DNA of 64,000 bases from positions 372,001 to 436,000 of the forward strand of contig JAIVFI010000026.1 of the NCBI GenBank assembly GCA_025558095.1, given 5' to 3'. The notes beneath the pieces were generated by a model. The model did not search any database and had not been told where the DNA came from. It was given only the letters and a program-made list of their open reading frames with translations. The translations under genes and the position numbers were made by a program. Below, piece after piece: positions 55,087 to 64,000 of this stretch. Position 1 is the stretch's first letter. Every line of letters starts with the position of its first letter. The DNA comes from Hyaloraphidium curvatum. Its lineage: Eukaryota > Monoblepharomycota > Hyaloraphidiomycetes > Hyaloraphidiales > Hyaloraphidiaceae.

Positions 55087-56130
55087 ATGAAGCCGGTGGC
55101 GTCCATTGTGCCGTTCCCGGAGAACGCCTATGTCCTGCACATCGCTTCACCGCCGGACGGAGCCCATTTCGCTTGCGCCGGCGCAAGCCAGAACGGGGCA
55201 CCGTTCCTCGGCATCTGCGACACGAGGACCTTGCAGCCGGCGCTGTCCCTCGTCGGGACCCACCGGGGGACGATTACGGACCTGTGCTTCCCCTCCCCTA
55301 CTTCGCTGGTTTCGTCGTCGATGGACGGGACAGTGGTCATGTGGGATTTGAGGACCGGTGCACCAGCAGCCACAGTGTCCCAAGCGGCACCGGAGCCTGA
55401 GGAGCCTCGGAAGCGGAAGAAACCTGTACCGTTGCCGCCCGTGTGCTCCGTGGACGTCTCGCAAAGCCTATTAGCGTACGGCACAAACGTGCCAGATGGT
55501 GGCGACGACAGCATGATTTGCCTCTGGGACCTGCGCAACTGCGCCTCGCCCTTGGCGGTGTTTACGGACTGCCATTCCGAGGACGTGACATGCGTACGTT
55601 TTGCTCCGCACCAGACGGGTCCGGTCAGCGAGCTGGCCAGCGGTGGTGTGGACGGGATCCTGAATCTCTTCGCGCTCAGCCCGGACGTCATCTCGGGCCC
55701 TGCATCCCCAGAGGATAAGGAGAACGAGTCTATCCAAATGACCATCCCGCTGGATTCCATCGCCCAATTCGGCTGGGCGTCCAGGTACATTTGGGGCCTC
55801 ACAACGACGGAACAGATGTTCGTGGTAGATCCGCACGAGGGCGACGTTCTTCTCAAGCTCGAAGACGTTCGCGAAAGAACCTCATCCGAGTACCTCCTCG
55901 GATGCCTTTACGACGAACCCTCCGAGCGCTTGTATCTCTTTGCCGGCGTCGGAGGAGATGTGAACGGCTTCCACGTCAATTTGCAGGGGGTGTCAGCAAG
56001 TCCCGACCGGAATCTCCGGGGAGCCCATACCGATATCGTGCGGGCCTTTGCCAGCATCGGCACGGATGCCATTCTGACCGGCGGAGAGGATGGCCGCGTC
56101 GTGTCGTGGGCATCCGACCCCAGAGCATAG
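55087..56130 (+). CDS. WD40-repeat protein, WDR89-like
   Basis: A 347-residue beta-propeller protein in one open frame, starting MKPVASIVPFPENAYVLHIA. WD-type repeats end in VVMWDLRTG, ICLWDLRNC, a NLFAL variant and VVSWASD; SSMDGTVVMWD and ILTGGEDGRVVSW give the repeat phasing. Arrangement and length match the WDR89 family, whose function is poorly defined. An acidic/basic insert (PEEPRKRKKP) sits in the third blade. It diverges from the RalGAP gene and converges on LST8. Confidence 0.65.
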   Translation: MKPVASIVPFPENAYVLHIASPPDGAHFACAGASQNGAPFLGICDTRTLQPALSLVGTHRGTITDLCFPSPTSLVSSSMDGTVVMWDLRTGAPAATVSQAAPEPEEPRKRKKPVPLPPVCSVDVSQSLLAYGTNVPDGGDDSMICLWDLRNCASPLAVFTDCHSEDVTCVRFAPHQTGPVSELASGGVDGILNLFALSPDVISGPASPEDKENESIQMTIPLDSIAQFGWASRYIWGLTTTEQMFVVDPHEGDVLLKLEDVRERTSSEYLLGCLYDEPSERLYLFAGVGGDVNGFHVNLQGVSASPDRNLRGAHTDIVRAFASIGTDAILTGGEDGRVVSWASDPRA

Positions 56131-56181
56131 AGCTCTGTCTGTCCGCGCTTGGTTGCTCACTCTCGCCCCGCATCGGAGCCG

Positions 56182-57613
56182 TCAGAGGGACACGTCGTGT
56201 AGCGCGCAGCACACCACAGCTTTCTGGTGGCCGTTGTAGTTTCGAATGGTATCGCCAGAGCTGAGATCCCACAGGCGTGCGGTGTTGTCCGAAGAAGCTG
56301 GCGGAGTCCGGCTGTCAATACAGGGTGGCTCCAGAACTTGCACGTCGTCGGCCCACCCGTGACCATGTATGCCGAATCCGCGCTGAAGCTCGCATCCCAG
56401 ACCCATCGGGTATGCCCTGTCAGGGTCTTTTCGAGGGCGAAGTAGGTTTCCCCGTCGGCACCATCTCCGCTGCCCCATTCCTCCGCATCCCCATTCTCGT
56501 CGGCTTGCGCAGGGTATGCCGACGATCCGTTGCGCCACAGCTTGACCGTGTGGTCGGCCGAGCACGTGGCAAGGAGGCTGGCCAGGCATGAGCATGGTGG
56601 ATCGAGAACTCACGGCGAAACATACTTCGTATCGGGGCTCAGCAACGCCTTCGTTATGTACTTTGAGTGCGCAGGAATCTTTTGCAAAGCCTCCAAATCC
56701 GTGACGTCGCCGCGCGACTTGACCTTCCACACGTACACGTTGCCCTGGAGCCAAAGGTGAGGAACGAGGCCGCCGAACTGGATGATTGGGACATGCCTTG
56801 TTGTTTGCGGCCACCAAAACGCCCCCATCACCTGCCATGCTGACGCTCTTGACCGCCACGTCCTCCTCGGGCACGAGTTCGTGCGTGCAGGCATTCTCCC
56901 CCAGGTCCCATATCCTCACCACTCCCGACTGATCGGACGAAATAATCTCTCCCTGATTCGGGTGGATGATGACGTCGGTGACGGGCGTTTTGAGATCGTA
57001 ATCCCGTTGGACGCCCGGCGCCCTTCGAGGCGATCGGTCACTCTTGCGGGTACGTCCAGATGCGCTCCAAGGCACGTACCTCACGTCCCAAATCTTGATA
57101 GTGCCGTCCTCGGATCCAGTCACTATCCATCGGCCAGCAGATTGGTAGGAAACGGACGTGACATTCCCCGAATGCCCGTCATACGACGTGATCTAGCGTT
57201 CGCGGGCGTGTGGGTAAACGCGTTCGATAATCTCGGGAGGCTACCTACAGGGTTCGGGTGGTTCGTCTGGACCTCGTATATTCGAATGTGAGGGTTCCCT
57301 GTGGGAGGCGATCGCGTCAAGGTCTTTCGCGCCGGAAGCGCGCGAAACGGACCTGCCGCGGCCAGATACCGCTTGTCCGGCGAAATGGCCATACGATTCA
57401 CTTGCTGAAAGCCGGAAATGTCCCACGCGAGAGCCGTAAGCGCGGGAAATCAGGTCCGTTCTCGGTCCGACCCACAGAATCGGGATGCTGTATCGTTCTG
57501 AGGCATAGTCCGCTCAGAGCCTCCCAGAACCGGATCGTATGGTCATAAGATGCCGTCGCGAGGACGACTTCGGTCACTCCCGACGGCGATGGCGGGTGTG
57601 GGCTAGACGTCAT
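56182..57613 (-). CDS. LST8, TOR complex WD40 subunit, multi-exon
   Basis: The spliced product is the seven-bladed propeller LST8, which binds the kinase domain of TOR in TORC1 and TORC2. Diagnostic blocks are [109 protein letters not shown] and ELVPEEDV. Exon 1 is 57476-57613, exon 2 57353-57404, exon 3 57249-57298, and exon 4 starts at 57192; these introns are 71, 54 and 56 nt with GT-AG ends. Further short introns follow. The last about 60 codons near 56182-56400 are less clear. Wording such as [10 protein letters not shown] is closest to what I know from fungal and amoebozoan LST8. Confidence 0.85.
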
Positions 57614-57715
57614 ATCTCATTGTTTGTGTCCGCGCAACACCCGCGCGCGCGCCCCAGCGCGAGGCCCCCGAATCCTGCCTCTGTTTGCCGCAGTCTCCCA
57701 ACACACCGAGACAGG

Positions 57716-58726
57716 ATGAAGCGCGTTTCTGCTCTCGGGGCCCCTGTGGCGGCTGCCGCACTGTTGGCGCTGGCCTTTGCCCCCGTCGCCGATGCCCAGG
57801 CGTCTGCGAACTCGACCTTCCCGCTCGTTCTCGACTCGGGCTTCAGCATGCGCAATGATGCCAACAACAGTTTCTGGTGCGTCTCCCGGCCATCGCAGTG
57901 CGCTCTGCTTCGTCGCAACGGTGCCCTGATGAGCGCAACCCCCGCCTGCGTTGCTTTCTCATTCCCGCTGCCGCGCATGTGGCCAAACATGATGCGCACG
58001 CACGCAGCCAGTCCTACTACGTCCGCGTCCCTGCGCGCACGTACTTCGACTTCAGGTGGTGCCAAGGCAACGGCAATGGCCTCGGCATCGTCTACACCGA
58101 CGCCGACACTATCGCCGCCACCGACACCCCGCCCGTCCCGAGGTTCTGCCGCAAGGTCGACGACCTGAGGGCCTTTGCCCTCGACTACCAGATGCTGGCC
58201 AACGACATGCCTCGGGAAACCCCAGGCTGGAACACCAACAACACCTTTTGCGCGCAGGCCAAGCGCTTCCCGACCATATGCTACAACACGGACGTCACGA
58301 TCTACCTCTCCTTCAGCAACTACTGGAGGTGGTCTCCGGCTCTCTGGCCCATCGTGTGGAAAGCTTACCCTTTCGTTCTACAGCGGCCAGTTCGACAACG
58401 GCACGCTCTGGCCCTCGTCGTGGTACGGCACCAGCAGGCCTCGCGACCTCAACGTCACCATGACCAAGATCGAGCCCTCTGCCGATCTCCCCGCCTGCCG
58501 CGACGTGGGAAGCTTCACGACCAAGACCAGGGTGCCTGGCGCTTCCACCACTTCGCGTCGCCTCCCCACCCCCAAGATCGAGGGCGCGGAGTTCACCGGG
58601 ACCCTGACCAACCCCACCGCGACCGCCGGCGCTCCCAAGAGCGGTGCCACCACGGGCGTGCAGGTTGCATTTACCACGATGGTGGCGCTGGCCGCCTTGG
58701 TCGCTGGCGTGCTGGCGGCGATGTGA
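57716..58726 (+). CDS. Secreted, probably GPI-anchored protein (frame-broken)
   Basis: Starts MKRVSALGAPVAAAALLALA with a signal peptide ending near ADAQA, and ends with a hydrophobic tail (FTTMVALAALVAGVLAAM) preceded by small residues, the layout of a GPI-anchored surface protein. In between are segments rich in aromatic residues (YYVRVPARTYFDFRWCQGNG, NYWRWSPALWPIVWKAYPF, YSGQFDNGTLWPSSWYG) with several cysteines. These lie in three frames, changing near 57960 and near 58372. No GT-AG intron fits neatly at the second point, where one base joins the frames, so indel errors are likely. Family not recognised; cell-surface location inferred. Confidence 0.55.
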
Positions 58727-59051
58727 AGATCGCACATCACCGAGAAGGGAGGACTTTGTTTGGCTGCACAGGGGTCGGGAGGACGGCGCTAGTGCCAGTG
58801 CGTAACCATATGTTTTGTATCGCAATACATTGCAAAGACGTCGTAAAAGTGAGCCTGGATCCTCCGCTCCCGTGCAGGAGTGTACACCCGCGCGGCGAGA
58901 GTCAGAGGCTCTGCCTAAGGTCCACCCCGACCAGAAGCCCCTCGGAATCGTCGATCATAGCTTGGATCCCTCCGAAGCAACCTCAGCCTGAACCTCGACC
59001 AGGTACTCTTCCGACACGAGGCCAGTAGTGCCAACCTAAGAGAGGCAGTCT
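58727..59051. other. Intergenic stretch
   Basis: About 320 bases; no gene or clear signal seen. Confidence 0.4.
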
Positions 59052-59514
59052 TTAGAGGTCGCCCGACCGTCGGTCGGGCCAACGAACCGTGGTGTTTGCC
59101 GGCGGCGGCGAGATGCCCTTGAACGCGTCTGAGTAGGCTTTGGCTACCTTCCTAAAGTTCTTCCCCATGTCCACGACGAAGATCGTGAGCCGTGTGACGT
59201 CCTTGAGGCCAAGACCGTAGTGCTTCAGGCTGTCCTCGATGTTCGACAGCGCCTGCCGCATCTGCTTGTACGCATCGCCCTTCCCGACGCACGCTCCGGT
59301 TGCCGGGTCGCTGGCAACGTGTCTGCATCGGACCAAACATGAGCAAGGAGGGGAAGAAAACTCCGCGGGAGACACACCCCGAGAGCAGGATGACGGGCCC
59401 GCGGCGGTAGGCAAGGGCGAAGCCTGTCCCAATCGTCAACGGATGAAAAGGACGGAGTTTATGCCGAGCTAAAGTACCTCCGCTTCGGTCGACGACGACG
59501 TCTTTGGTGGACAT
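59052..59514 (-). CDS. RidA (YjgF/YER057c/UK114) family protein, spliced
   Basis: Two coding parts are clear on the minus strand: MSTKDVVVDRSGGTLARH to TIGTGFALAYRRGPVILLSG (59370-59514), then DPATGACVGKGDAYKQMRQA, LSNIEDSLKHYGLGLKDVTR and LTIFVVDMGKNFRKVAKAYS (59100-59310). The family forms trimers that hydrolyse reactive enamine/imine intermediates from PLP enzymes in cytosol or mitochondria. The break around 59310-59372 has GT and AG ends consistent with a short intron. The C-terminal catalytic arginine region is disturbed (PPPANTTVRWPDRR), and another small exon may be missed. Confidence 0.65.
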
Positions 59515-59716
59515 CGTGGGTGCGAAGATCGCGAAGGATTCGCTGGGCCGATTCACGCGGCCGTTTCCGTCGTCCGGTGATTTCGGTTTTCCCACGGAGT
59601 GGGAGGCAGTGATCGAGCGCGCGCTCTAGCCGGCTGCAAAAGCTGCTGCGCCCGGCGCACCGTCGGTTGCGGTCACCCCGCGCGACGCGTTCGCACCCGT
59701 CCGCGACGCGTAGGAG

Positions 59717-60649
59717 ATGGAAGACCTGGAGTACGTCAACGAGGACGGCATCCTCGACGACCTCAAGTGCGCGATATGCCACAGGCCGTTCGTGGACGCG
59801 GTCGAGGACACGTGCCAGCCGATGCCGCACTCATTCTGCTCCACCTGCATATTCGGCTGGATCCGGACGAACCGCCACGGGAAGGACGCGCCGTGCCCGC
59901 AGTCGCGGCAGCCGCTGGTCGAGAGCGAGCTCAAGCCGGTCGGCCTGGCGCGACGGCTCACGAACCAGCTGATTGTTCACTGCACGAAGCGCAACGAGGG
60001 CTGCAAGTGGACCGGCAGGCGTGACAACCTCGCGGACCACCTCAAGACCAGCTGCCGCTTCGAGCTCGTTCCCTGCCCCGGTGCGGACCTCTCGCTCGGA
60101 CCTGCGGTCCCGGGTTGCACCTTCAGCGCGAACCGGGCGGACCTTCAACGTCACGTTGCCTCGTGCCCGTTCGTGGCGATGGGTCCCGTGTTCACCGCGG
60201 TGGGAAAGCAGCTTTCGTTCCTGTCGGCGAGGTGCAAAAGGCTCCAGAGTCGCGTCGCGGATCTGGAGGACCAGCTCAAAGACGAGCCTCGCAAAAGACC
60301 GAGGCCCGGCTCGCAATCGGGATCCTCGCGGGATGTTCTGAAGCTCGACGGCGCGCGCGAGGCCGAGAAGAAGACGGTCGTGCACATCAACGCGAAGCTG
60401 GTCGGGGATCCGACGCAGAAAGACGTTGTGCTCTCCTTCGCGCTGGCAAAGACGACGCGTCTCGGCAAGCTCATGCAGAGCTTTGTCGAGAAGGTTCACA
60501 GCTTTGCGGGCCAACCGCTGACGCATCTGGACTTTGCGACCGCCGAGTACTGGTACGGCCTGCACAAAATCGACCCAGATGACACGCCGGAAGATCTGGA
60601 GATGGGGATGGACAGTTCGGTCGCGGTGCTCGTCAGACCGTTTGAGTGA
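59717..60649 (+). CDS. RING - TRAF zinc finger - SUMO-like protein
   Basis: A 310-residue single-exon protein. Residues 18-63 are a RING-like finger (CAICHRPFVDAVEDTC...HSFCSTCI, later CP), followed by TRAF-type zinc fingers (CTKRNEGCKWTG, HLKTSC, CPGADL..., HVASCPF). A coiled coil with RCKRLQSRVADLEDQLKDE follows. Residues about 220-310 end in LGKLMQSFVEKVHSFAGQPL and DPDDTPEDLEMGMDSSVAVL, the spacing of a SUMO/Rad60-like ubiquitin fold. It is probably an E3 ligase. A TRAF-type RING protein normally ends in a MATH domain, so the SUMO-like end is unusual. Confidence 0.7.
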   Translation: MEDLEYVNEDGILDDLKCAICHRPFVDAVEDTCQPMPHSFCSTCIFGWIRTNRHGKDAPCPQSRQPLVESELKPVGLARRLTNQLIVHCTKRNEGCKWTGRRDNLADHLKTSCRFELVPCPGADLSLGPAVPGCTFSANRADLQRHVASCPFVAMGPVFTAVGKQLSFLSARCKRLQSRVADLEDQLKDEPRKRPRPGSQSGSSRDVLKLDGAREAEKKTVVHINAKLVGDPTQKDVVLSFALAKTTRLGKLMQSFVEKVHSFAGQPLTHLDFATAEYWYGLHKIDPDDTPEDLEMGMDSSVAVLVRPFE

Positions 60650-60764
60650 CGCAGCTCGGACTGTCCCGGGTCTGCTAGACTATAGCATGCTACGATCGAG
60701 GAAGGATAAAGCGACGACGACTCGCTGGTTCGTTTCCTTCGGACACGGTGTTCTCCTCCGACAA

Positions 60765-61241
60765 TCAGTTCGCCGTTGCCTCTGTGCCCAACTCGTCCGG
60801 CAGCGGCTCTTCTGTATACCGCGGCGCCCAGGAATCCGTCGTTTCGAACCACGGAAGCTTGGCGGATTGCCAAAGATGCTCCGCCGGTACCAGCTTCCGG
60901 ATCCACGGTTCGTCCAACGAGGCATGTGTCACGTCAATCCAATCCGCCCCATTCACCTGGAAGAAAATCGGTGTCCCGCAATTCGAACAACAAGCCCGCC
61001 GTGCTCGACTGCTGGAGGCAAAGGTCCGCACAGCTGTCGCGGCCCCGTTCATGACGTCTGGCAGTGACAAGCTCTGTCCCGCCGCAGCCACCTCGACACA
61101 AGAGTTCTTGAGCCCGAACCAGGCGACGATTGGCGCCGCATGAAGACGCTGGCAGGTTCTACAACAGCAGAATCCGCAGCGCAGTTCGGAGCCGGCAGCG
61201 ACGGTGTAGGAAACCGCTCCGCAGAAGCAGCGCCCGCTCAT
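60765..61241 (-). CDS. GFA/CENP-V family zinc protein
   Basis: A 158-residue product starting MSGRCFCGAVSYTVAAGSEL. It has the family's zinc ligands: CFCGAVSY, then CGFCCCRTCQR, then CCSNCGTPIFFQ. GFA proteins are small carbon-sulfur lyase-like zinc enzymes or of unknown role; many fungi and bacteria have several. The ATG at 61241 is chosen because the family begins right at the first Cys motif. It is divergent from the pseudouridine synthase gene with 190 bases between. Confidence 0.75.
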   Translation of the reverse strand: MSGRCFCGAVSYTVAAGSELRCGFCCCRTCQRLHAAPIVAWFGLKNSCVEVAAAGQSLSLPDVMNGAATAVRTFASSSRARRACCSNCGTPIFFQVNGADWIDVTHASLDEPWIRKLVPAEHLWQSAKLPWFETTDSWAPRYTEEPLPDELGTEATAN

Positions 61242-61432
61242 TTGCTCCTCAGCAACCGACGTGACCGGAAAGGGGACTTCCGCACAGTCGTCCATCAACT
61301 GAGCAGGCCAACCCAGGTGCTGGCCTCGCCCAACCCAGGGTGCTGGCGTCGCCAACGTGCGCCGGGTGCGCCGCCGGAAGTTTTGGCAGATGAGAGGTCT
61401 CAACCAGGAAGCGACACGGCGGCGGTTCTGCG

Positions 61433-63236
61433 ATGGGCAAAGGGCGGAAGGATGGCGGCGCAGCGGCCGACAAGGGCCCCCGCTCCAAAGGCACGCCACC
61501 AGGCATGGTGGGACGAATCTTGAATGAGGCGGAGGAGACGTGCACGTACTTTTGCGAGAACGGTAAGGTCCGTCCTCTGCTCCAGAGCACCCTCACCCAT
61601 CGAAATCAGGTCTGCGAAAGGTGCAACCCTACGACTATACCTTTCAGAGCTATGCAAAAGAGCGATGGCTTGGCAAGAGCCTGATAGAAGTCATGAGGCG
61701 CGAGTTCCACGACCAGTCGGAACCTTACTATGTACGTGGGCTTCTGCGTCGCCTTGCGGAGACCGACGACGCCGTGCCCTAGAGGGAGGCAATCAAGACT
61801 GGGCGCTTGATGATCAACAGCCGTACGGTGGATCCGGACTACGTCTTCAAGAATGGCGACCTCATGCAGCATCGGTAAGGTGTCAGCGAGGCCGGATTCG
61901 GTTCGGCTAACAGCCGAGAAACTGCTCAAGGGTCCATCGACATGAGCCTCCAGTCACCGAAACCGCACCCGAACTCGTGGATGTGTCGTTGGCGCGGAAC
62001 TCTGGCGGCGAGGCTGTTGCAACCAACGGATTCATCATCAAAGGAACCGGTATCCCGGACCAGCTTGTGATGGTGAACAAACCAAGCAGCATCCCCGTAA
62101 GGAGAGGGGGAGACCAGCAAGCTTTCACGTTGACACACCGGCCCGCAGGTGCATCCTTCGGGACGGTACCACCACAACTCCGTGACCCGCATCCTCCACA
62201 CCCTTCACCCGGAGCTGTTTCCCCACAAGAATGGCGAGATAACGAAGGTCTTTCCTTGCAACCGCCTCGACAGGCTGACGTCCGGATTGCTTGTGATGGC
62301 TCTCAGCCCCGATCGGGCACGAGAGTTTGAAAGCTATTTTGCCGGCCGTAAGGTTGGCAAGTGGTACGTCTGCCGGGTCAAGGGCGACTTTCCGAGGTAC
62401 GTCAGAGTCCGACAGAGCCTCTTTCTTGAGGTAGTGACAAGTTTGCCTCAGTGGAACGATCACCGTGGATGCGCCCCTAATGGTCTACGAGCACAAACTG
62501 GGCGTGAACTGCGTTTCTCCGAACGGCAAGCCAGCAACTACGATTTTCGAGAAGCTGAGCTACAATGGTCATACGAGTGTTGTCCAATGTCTGTTCGTTG
62601 TACCGTCGGCATTCAGCATCCTCTGAGCACTTCTCTACCACAGGTCAACCACTGACGGGCAGGACCCACCAGATTCGTGTTCACCTCCGCTACTTGGGAC
62701 ATCCGATCGCCAACGATCCCCTTTATGCGCATCGATTTTGGGACGAGGAAGCCGCGCATGTGCAGCTAGAGAGTTTCCCAGATCGACCCGAACTGGTGAA
62801 CGAGGAGCCGCTGGCGCGCCGGGTGTCCCATCGGTTTCATGATGCAGCGGGTGACAACCGGTTGGGCGGGTGGCGGTTTGAAGACGGGGAGGGAGCGCCA
62901 GGGAGCGATCCGCACGATGTGATCCCTCAGGCCGAGACTTTGATTTCCGAGGTCGGGCCCGACCCTGCCGAAGACGCACCTCTCGCGCATTTCTGTGCAG
63001 ATTGCAGGACTCAGCGGCCCGATCCTTTGCCGGATCAGCTTGGAATCTGGCTGCACGCCGTGCAGTACGAGTTTCCGCCATCGGGGCCGAGCAACGGCGA
63101 GAATGAGGGAAGGACCTGGTCCATCAGATCCCCACTTCCTGCATGGGCCGTGGAAACTTTCGCGGACGACAGACGGATAGTGAAGCAGCTCCAGGAGATT
63201 TGGGAGAGTCAATTGTGCGCTGTACAAGCAGATTGA
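61433..63236 (+). CDS. RluA-type pseudouridine synthase (PUS9/RPUSD2-like), multi-exon
   Basis: A spliced gene: exon 1 61433-61562, exon 2 61610-61731, exon 3 61783-61874, exon 4 from 61931; introns of 47, 51 and 56 nt have GT-AG ends and join in frame. Diagnostic text: YDYTFQSYAKERWLGKSLIE, INSRTVDPDYVFKNGD (S4-like), VHRHEPPVTE, MVNKPSSIPV, HPSGRYHHNSV, NRLDRLTSGLLVMA with the catalytic Asp, and GRTHQIRVHLRYLGHPIAND. It isomerises uridine in tRNA (cytosolic or mitochondrial). More introns lie between 62080 and 62650. The C-terminal part after 62760 carries CADCRTQRPDP, also typical of this subfamily. Confidence 0.85.
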
Positions 63237-63311
63237 CGCTGCCACTGCCTCGCTCGCAAGCATTCCACGCCCATCAAGAAATCGCTCCCTTCCCCACGCT
63301 ACTCCCTCCCC

Positions 63312-64000
63312 TCACTCCAAAAACTGTCCCCCGCGGAGAACTAATGGTGGCGGCGGTTCCTGCGGAGTGGATGTGCCCGATCTCGCACCCAGCGCGGTTC
63401 TCAGGGCGTCCACAGCCGTGCGCTTCCGTGCCGTCCATGCGAACACGTCCTCGCCAAGTGCATCATCCAACGCTCTGCGAACCAGAATCCCGAGACCTCC
63501 GTCCGGGAGCCCAACGACGGACACCTCCATGTTGACCATCGCAACCGCTGCCAGGGATGCCGAGCTCCCTCCGGAAGGCGACTTGGCTCCGCGGGAAAGT
63601 AGCCGCCCGAAGAACCCGGGCTTGCGCGCAACGGGCGGTGACCCGCGTGCGACACTGGGCGCCGCGGATCCGGCGAACCGGCTTTGGCAAGTCCAGCTCG
63701 CCGCGCCCCCCGAACCCCAGCCCCTCCATTCCGCACCGTCCATGCCACGCATCGCGGCTTCCACCGCCATGCGCACCTCCGATGCGTCTGCCGGCTCGAC
63801 AATCAAGTCGGGACCGCGGTGCAACCGTGGATCGTGAGGCGGAGGTTCCGGAACAGGGCCCGCGGAGTCGTCGTCGAAGCTCAGCTGGACATCGGCAACC
63901 GCAGCGTCCCGCTCCTCAATGCCCTCGTCGCCGTCCACCTCGACGGGTGCGCGTGAGGCGTTGCGGTCTCCGTAGAGGCCGCTGAATCCGAAGCTGGGGC
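63312..64000 (-). CDS. Unknown host protein, partial (5' end beyond the window)
   Basis: A minus-strand frame stays open from the right edge to a stop at 63312. The product is acidic at first (DGDEGIEERDAAVADVQLSF), then Gly/Ser/Pro-rich, then has a folded-looking C-terminal half (MVNMEVSVVGLPDGGLGILV, RRALDDALGEDVFAWTARKR). A short-chain signature such as PGFFGRLLSRG suggests an amphipathic helix. No family recognised; the start is outside the window. Confidence 0.4.
   Translation of the reverse strand, partial: PSFGFSGLYGDRNASRAPVEVDGDEGIEERDAAVADVQLSFDDDSAGPVPEPPPHDPRLHRGPDLIVEPADASEVRMAVEAAMRGMDGAEWRGWGSGGAASWTCQSRFAGSAAPSVARGSPPVARKPGFFGRLLSRGAKSPSGGSSASLAAVAMVNMEVSVVGLPDGGLGILVRRALDDALGEDVFAWTARKRTAVDALRTALGARSGTSTPQEPPPPLVLRGGQFLE

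Overview
The window looks like nuclear DNA of a GC-rich microbial eukaryote carrying a large virus-derived (polinton-like virus / giant-virus-related) insertion. From about 49.4 kb to the right edge lie ordinary cellular genes with short GT-AG introns; those I could place are 47, 51, 54, 56, 56 and 71 nt. They are a RalGAP beta-like Rap-GAP protein, a WDR89-like WD40 protein, the TOR-complex subunit LST8, a secreted probably GPI-anchored protein, a RidA-family protein, a RING/TRAF/SUMO-like protein, a GFA/CENP-V-family protein and a PUS9/RPUSD2-type pseudouridine synthase. Very short introns and the wording of LST8 suggest an early-diverging fungus or an amoebozoan; I cannot settle which.

Roughly 0.65-46.4 kb is virus-like: dense, mostly intronless, on both strands. 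Its ends carry the same short motif array (GCGCATAGT units in matching order) in inverted orientation, at 661-740 and 46266-46390, bracketing about 45.7 kb. The left half (2.1-19.5 kb) has an F-box protein, a tyrosine recombinase, four tandem paralogues of an unknown small protein, a GIY-YIG-like protein, an A32/FtsK-type packaging ATPase, an ankyrin-like protein, a Cys-His/coiled-coil/basic-tail protein and a 1643-residue PrimPol-zinc-SF3 helicase. The right half (20-41.8 kb) has an orphan PrimPol remnant, an L1R-family myristoylated membrane protein, an F-box-like protein, a Zn2Cys6 regulator, a broken kinase, a second ankyrin-like paralogue, another F-box protein, a second primase-helicase with a different (UL52-like) primase, and a pair of 404-residue F-box-like paralogues. 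No major capsid protein or DNA polymerase B is recognisable.

At 42.4-46.2 kb, just inside the right inverted array, sits a Mutator-like (MULE) transposase with a SWIM zinc finger. It may be a passenger, or it may be the transposase of the whole bracketed unit. Outside the arrays are host repeats: a retroelement fragment at 1-402 recurs in the same orientation at 48043-48385, and 46.4-49.3 kb is a patchwork of tandem, direct and inverted repeats.

As a set the genes suggest integration (recombinase, MULE), replication (two primase-helicases), genome packaging (ATPase), a membrane virion component (L1R-like protein plus small one-helix proteins) and manipulation of host ubiquitin ligases (F-box and ankyrin-like proteins). 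Several genes, viral and host, break into two or three frames at single points. Some of these are introns. Others look like one-base indels, so part of the apparent decay may be assembly error.
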